From: Andeanibacterium sp036384795 | GTDB lineage: Bacteria > Pseudomonadota > Alphaproteobacteria > Sphingomonadales > Sphingomonadaceae | Reading direction: 5' to 3' | DNA: 36,920 nucleotides | Assembly (NCBI GenBank): GCA_036384795.1 | Contig: DASVLP010000035.1 | Coordinates: 1 to 36,920, forward strand | Shown: positions 32,799 through 36,920 of the stretch, in pieces | How positions within the stretch are numbered: position 1 is the stretch's first letter | Layout of the letters: every line of letters starts with the position of its first letter | Translations under genes and position numbers: made by a program | The notes under the pieces: generated by a model | Database searches by the model: none | Told to the model about the DNA's origin: nothing | The model's input: the letters and a program-made list of their open reading frames with translations, nothing else

Positions 32799-34079
32799 AT
32801 GAGCTTTCCCTGGGCGAGGCAGTACGCGCCGTCGCATCCCATGATGAAGTATCTCGACGAGAAGCTGCCGCTGCCGCGCCTCGTCTATAACGCGATCGGG
32901 GGCGGCTATCCGGTGCCGCGCAACCTCAATTACATGTGGAATTTCGGCGTGCTCGCCGGGTTCTGCCTGGTGCTGCAGATCGTCACCGGGATCATCCTGG
33001 CGATGCATTACGCGGCGAACGGCGCGATCGCGTTCGATTCGGTCGAGCACATCATGCGCGACGTCAACTGGGGCTGGCTGATCCGCTATGCCCACGCCAA
33101 CGGCGCGGCGGCGTTCTTCGCGGTGATCTACCTGCACATCTTCCGCGGGTTCTATTACGGCTCGTACAAGGCCCCGCGCGAGATGGTCTGGCTGATCGGC
33201 GTGACGATCTTCCTGCTGATGATGGCGACCGCGTTCATGGGCTACGTGCTCCCCTGGGGCCAGATGAGCTTCTGGGCCTCGCAGGTGATCACCAACCTGT
33301 TCAGCGCGATCCCGATTGTCGGTGAGCCGGTGCGCGAATGGTTGCTCGGCGGCTTCGCGCCCGACAACGCGACGTTGAACCGCTTCTTCAGCCTGCATTA
33401 CCTGCTGCCGTTCGTGATCGCGGGCGCGGTGATCCTGCACATCTGGGCGCTGCACATTCCCGGCTCTTCGAACCCGACCGGGGTCGAGGTGCGCAAGGAA
33501 AGCGACACCGTGCCGTTCCACCCGTACTACACGGCGAAGGACGGCTTTGGGCTGGCGGTGTTCCTCTTCATCTACTGCGCGTTCGTGTTCTTCATGCCGA
33601 ACGCGCTCGGCCACCCGGACAACTACATTCCGGCCAATCCGCTCGCGACCCCGGCCGAGATCGTGCCCGAATGGTACTTCTGGCCGTACTACGCGATCCT
33701 GCGCTCGTTCACGTTCGCGATCTGGTTCATCCCGGCCAAGCTGATGGGCGTGCTGGCGATGTTCAGCGCGATCCTGGTGTGGTTCTTCCTCCCCTGGCTC
33801 GACACCTCGCCGGTGCGCTCGGGGCGGTTCCGCCCGGCGTTCAAGTGGTTCTTCTGGGCGCTGGTGGTCGACGTGCTGGTGCTCGGGTACTGCGGCGGCT
33901 CGCCGGCCGAAGAGCCCTATCTGATGATCAGCCAGATCGCGACCGCGTACTATTTCCTCCACTTCTTCGTCATCCTGCCGATCCTCGCGCTGATGGAGCG
34001 GCCGCTGCCGCTGCCGTTCTCGATCACCGAGGCCGTGCTCGGCGCGGACGACGAAGCCCGGCTGGCAGCCCAGAGCTGA
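32799..34079 (+). CDS. petB: Cytochrome b of the bc1 complex
   Basis: 426 residues, ATG at 32799 with GAGGGG upstream, 17 bases after petA. An integral membrane subunit with eight helices. Heme-binding His pairs lie in helices B and D (RYAHANGAAAFF with YLHIFRG; FSLHYLLPF with LHIWALHIPG). The Qo-site PEWY motif is at 290-293 in EIVPEWYFWPYYAILRS, and GYVLPWGQMSFWA holds the conserved PWGQ loop. It carries quinol oxidation and reduction and both b hemes. Length is normal for alphaproteobacteria. Confidence 0.97.
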   Translation: MSFPWARQYAPSHPMMKYLDEKLPLPRLVYNAIGGGYPVPRNLNYMWNFGVLAGFCLVLQIVTGIILAMHYAANGAIAFDSVEHIMRDVNWGWLIRYAHANGAAAFFAVIYLHIFRGFYYGSYKAPREMVWLIGVTIFLLMMATAFMGYVLPWGQMSFWASQVITNLFSAIPIVGEPVREWLLGGFAPDNATLNRFFSLHYLLPFVIAGAVILHIWALHIPGSSNPTGVEVRKESDTVPFHPYYTAKDGFGLAVFLFIYCAFVFFMPNALGHPDNYIPANPLATPAEIVPEWYFWPYYAILRSFTFAIWFIPAKLMGVLAMFSAILVWFFLPWLDTSPVRSGRFRPAFKWFFWALVVDVLVLGYCGGSPAEEPYLMISQIATAYYFLHFFVILPILALMERPLPLPFSITEAVLGADDEARLAAQS

Positions 34080-34103
34080 ACGGCAGACCAAGGAAGCGAA
34101 ACG

Positions 34104-34934
34104 ATGATCCGCAAACTCGCCATCCTGATCGGCCTGTTTTTCGCCTTCGCGGTGCTGCTCGCATTCGGCAGCGGCGTGGCGACCGTGATCGGCCAGGGCT
34201 ATCTCCGCGATCCCTCGGCCGCGGCCGAATTCCACAAGCAGCCGCGCGCGCTGGCGCTGCCGAGCGATGGGCCGTTCGGCCGGTTCGACCGCCGGCAATT
34301 GCAGCGCGGCTTTGCGGTGTACGACCAGGTCTGCAAGTCGTGCCACGCACTGCAACAAGTCGCGTTCCGCAACCTCGCCGACCTCGGCTACAGCGATGCC
34401 GAGATCAAGGCGATCGCCAAGAGCTACCAGATTCCGCATTACGACGCGAACACCGGCGAGGTCACCACCACGCCCGGCTTGCCGACCGATCACTTCCCGC
34501 CCGTGCTCTATTCGGGCACCGGCCATCCGCCCGATCTCTCGCTGATCACCAAGGCGCGCGAAGGCGGGGCGCCCTACGTCCATTCGCTACTGACCGGGTT
34601 CACCACCCAGCCGGCCGAGCTGCTCAGGAAGTTCCCGGATTCGAAGACGCCGGACGGGCTCTACTACAACCCGTACTTCGCGAACCTCAACATCGCGATG
34701 CCGCCGCCGCTGACCGCGAACGGCCAGGTGACTTATTCCGACGGCACTCCGGCGACGATCGACCAGATGGCAACCGACGTGTCGGCCTTCCTCGTGTGGA
34801 CCGCCGAGCCTACGCTCGAGAAGCGGCGCCAGGTCGGCTGGCCGGTGTTGATCTTCCTGCTGTTCGGCACCGGGCTTGCGTACATGGCGTACAAGAACGT
34901 CTGGGCCGACAAGAAGCCGAAGAAGAAGGGCTGA
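34104..34934 (+). CDS. petC: Cytochrome c1 of the bc1 complex
   Basis: 276 residues. An N-terminal signal/anchor (about 5-24), then the heme c attachment motif CKSCH (77-81) in YDQVCKSCHALQQVAFRNL. PPDLSLITKAREGG and a Met-containing NIAMPPPLT supply the likely sixth ligand region. A C-terminal membrane helix (about 250-267) is followed by a Lys-rich cytosolic tail ending KKPKKKG. It passes electrons from the Rieske centre to cytochrome c. It lies 24 bases after petB. The apt gene follows 28 bases later and may be read with the operon. Confidence 0.96.
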   Translation: MIRKLAILIGLFFAFAVLLAFGSGVATVIGQGYLRDPSAAAEFHKQPRALALPSDGPFGRFDRRQLQRGFAVYDQVCKSCHALQQVAFRNLADLGYSDAEIKAIAKSYQIPHYDANTGEVTTTPGLPTDHFPPVLYSGTGHPPDLSLITKAREGGAPYVHSLLTGFTTQPAELLRKFPDSKTPDGLYYNPYFANLNIAMPPPLTANGQVTYSDGTPATIDQMATDVSAFLVWTAEPTLEKRRQVGWPVLIFLLFGTGLAYMAYKNVWADKKPKKKG

Positions 34935-34962
34935 CGCGCTCCGTCCGCCGGGGGAGAATCGC

Positions 34963-35499
<537 letters not shown>

Positions 35500-35535
35500 C
35501 GGAAGGTGCCTCGCGATGGCAGGGCTGCCGTCGCT

Positions 35536-35609
35536 GCGGGTATAGCATAGTGGTAATGCACTAGCCTTCCAAGCTAGCTAGGCGGGTTCGATTCCCGCTA
35601 CCCGCTCCA
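35536..35609 (+). tRNA. tRNA-Gly (anticodon TCC)
   Basis: The acceptor stem GCGGGTA (35536-35542) pairs with TACCCGC (35599-35605), followed by discriminator T and encoded CCA. The anticodon stem CTAGC/GCTAG encloses loop CTTCCAA, giving anticodon TCC, which reads GGA (and GGG by wobble). The T-arm contains GGTTCGATTCC. The tRNA begins 36 bases after apt on the same strand. Confidence 0.96.
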
Positions 35610-35612
35610 GCC

Positions 35613-35990
35613 TCAAGGCTTGAACCGCGCCCCGCGGATGTGGGTGAAGCGCTCGCCGGCCACTTCATACATCGCGATCGTCTCGACCACGCGGCTGTCC
35701 CCGGCCTTCGTCGGCCAGATTTCGAAGTCGGGCCAATCCTTGAAGGTGTCGAACGTGGTGCGGCAGTGCATCGCGATGCGGGTGGGGGTGACGACCACGT
35801 CGAGCGGGGTGACCACCTCGGTGATGTGCGCCTTCACTTCGCGATAGAAGTCGAGAATCGCGTCGCGGCCGTCGATGCGCTTCATCGCGCCCAGCTCGAA
35901 TACCACGTCGTCGGCGTAGAACCGGCCGAAGCCGGCGAAGTCGTTCGCGTTGAACGCGGCGACATAGCTGCGGAATTGCTCTTCGGTCAT
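35613..35990 (-). CDS. SnoaL/NTF2-like fold protein (nuclear transport factor 2 family)
   Basis: 125 residues. The start MTEEQFRSYVAAFNANDFAGFGRFYADDVVFELG is typical of SnoaL-like / ketosteroid-isomerase-like proteins, with IDGRDAILDFYREVKAHI next and a C-terminal beta sheet ending GERFTHIRGARF. It forms a small cone-shaped alpha+beta barrel with a pocket. The family ranges from isomerases to ligand-binding proteins, so no substrate is proposed. The ATG overlaps the panC stop (ATGA), making it the second gene of a panC operon. It ends next to tRNA-Gly on the other strand. Confidence 0.85.
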   Translation of the reverse strand: MTEEQFRSYVAAFNANDFAGFGRFYADDVVFELGAMKRIDGRDAILDFYREVKAHITEVVTPLDVVVTPTRIAMHCRTTFDTFKDWPDFEIWPTKAGDSRVVETIAMYEVAGERFTHIRGARFKP

Positions 35991-36856
35991 TTCCCCTCCC
36001 AGAACGCCATGTTGTCGATCAGCCGGGTGCCGCCGATGCGCGCCGCGACCAGCAGCCGCGCGGGTCGCGGTTCGGGGTAATCGACCTCGTAAAGCTCTTC
36101 CAGGGTCTCGGGGTCGGCCACCGCCGTGTAATCGATCGAATCGAAGCCGTTGAACAGCAGCACCGCCTCGAGCCCCGCCAGCCCGTCGCCCACCGGTTCG
36201 CCCGCCTCGATCCGCTGGATCGCCGCGCGCATCGCGCGGGGCAGCTCGGCGGCTTTCGCGCGCTGCTCGGGCGAAAGGTACGCGTTGCGGCTGCTCAGCG
36301 CGAGCCCGTCGGCCTCGCGCACGGTTGCCACGCCGACGATGTTCTCGGGCGCGGGCTGCGCCAGGTCGAGATCGCGTGCCATCCGGCGGATCACCGCGAG
36401 CTGTTGCCAGTCCTTTTCGCCGAACACCGCGATGTCGGGCTGGACCTGGTTGAAAAGCTTCAGCACCACCGTCGCCACCCCGTCGAAATGCCCGGGGCGC
36501 GCCGCGCCGCACAGGCCTTCGCTGACGCCGGAGACCGAGACTTTGGTGGCAAAGCCCGGCGGATAGACCTCCGTGGCTTCGGGCGCCCACAGCAGGTCGA
36601 CCCCCTCGGCCTCGAGCAGCGCGGCATCCTCGGCCAGCCGGCGCGGATAGGCCGAAAGGTCCTCGTTCGGGCCGAACTGCGTCGGATTGACGAAGATCGA
36701 AACCACCACGCGAGGCGCCAGCTGTTTCGCGCGGCGCACCAGCGCCAGATGGCCGTCGTGCAGCGCCCCCATCGTCGGGACCAGCGCGAGCTGCCCGGCG
36801 GCGCGCAGATCGGGAAGGGCGGCGCGGAGCGCGGCGAGCGTGTTCACGGTATGCAT
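35987..36856 (-). CDS. panC: Pantothenate synthetase (pantoate-beta-alanine ligase)
   Basis: 289 residues, starting MHTVNTLAALRAALPDL. It joins pantoate to beta-alanine with ATP, leading to CoA. The nucleotidylyltransferase motifs are VPTMGALHDGHLALV (HxGH, His33/His36), VNPTQFGPNEDLSAYPR, LFNQVQPDIAVFGEKDWQQL and the KMSKS-like READGLALSSRNAYLS. Length is typical. Upstream (36857-36920) there is no further gene start that I can support before the window ends. Confidence 0.96.
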   Translation of the reverse strand: MHTVNTLAALRAALPDLRAAGQLALVPTMGALHDGHLALVRRAKQLAPRVVVSIFVNPTQFGPNEDLSAYPRRLAEDAALLEAEGVDLLWAPEATEVYPPGFATKVSVSGVSEGLCGAARPGHFDGVATVVLKLFNQVQPDIAVFGEKDWQQLAVIRRMARDLDLAQPAPENIVGVATVREADGLALSSRNAYLSPEQRAKAAELPRAMRAAIQRIEAGEPVGDGLAGLEAVLLFNGFDSIDYTAVADPETLEELYEVDYPEPRPARLLVAARIGGTRLIDNMAFWEGK

Positions 36857-36920
36857 GCGCCGCCGCTCATCCCGCGCCCGGGCTGCAAAAGCAAGAGGGC
36901 GGGCCCTTGCTCCAAGCCCG

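Overview
The window is chromosomal DNA from an alphaproteobacterium, most likely a member of the Sphingomonadales (Sphingomonas, Novosphingobium or Erythrobacter type). That is an inference from several points: strongly G+C-rich coding sequence, a SciP (DUF1153) CtrA-inhibitor gene, a three-subunit petABC bc1 operon, a sucC-etfB-etfA cluster, a ribF-ileS-lspA-DUF3035 lipoprotein order, and a FlbT-like gene. No phage, transposase, integrase, CRISPR array or recognisable defence system was seen. Nearly all of the DNA is ordinary housekeeping sequence, packed with very short gaps.

Layout. 1-2.9 kb: a truncated lipoprotein gene at the left edge, a small cysteine-rich membrane-anchored protein, mnmA (tRNA 2-thiolation), an unknown gene coupled to sciP, a strong terminator and a GlsB/YeaQ-type membrane protein. 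3.0-8.9 kb: an RND efflux adaptor and pump, followed by a DUF445 membrane protein. 9.0-10.4 kb: a FlbT-like regulator convergent with a secreted protein that has a TonB-C-like tail. 10.5-13.7 kb (minus strand): sucC-etfB-etfA, with a five-hairpin repeat cluster between etfB and etfA. 13.8-17.4 kb: an inositol-phosphatase/CysQ-family enzyme, an OmpA-like lipoprotein, a CorC/HlyC-type CBS membrane protein, and a SET-domain protein ending at a terminator.

17.4-25.3 kb (minus strand) is one long co-directional array, in order of transcription: a 52-residue basic protein, gpmA, purE, purK, folA, ribF, ileS, lspA and a DUF3035 lipoprotein. Every junction from gpmA onward either overlaps or is separated by one base, so translational coupling is likely throughout. 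The ileS gene carries a patch of clearly lower G+C in its CP1 editing domain.

25.4-36.9 kb: tRNA-Thr(GGT), a small GNAT protein, a threonine aldolase coupled to an EamA exporter, an SDR-family epimerase whose 3' end overlaps the EamA gene, pepN coupled to pgeF, petABC (cytochrome bc1), apt, tRNA-Gly(TCC), and a SnoaL/NTF2-like gene coupled to panC.

The genes serve central metabolism and respiration: sucC, ETF and bc1 feed the quinone/cytochrome chain, and gpmA, purEK, folA, ribF, apt and panC supply glycolysis, purines and cofactors. They also serve envelope biogenesis and translation. The most interesting items are the composition-shifted insertion in ileS, the hairpin cluster splitting etfB from etfA, the orphan FlbT-like gene, the unknown partner of sciP, the enlarged central linker of the RND pump and the SET-domain gene. 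No wholly new multi-gene system could be supported. No stretch over 300 bases lacks a gene; the longest gene-free gap (11461-11736) is mostly the hairpin cluster.
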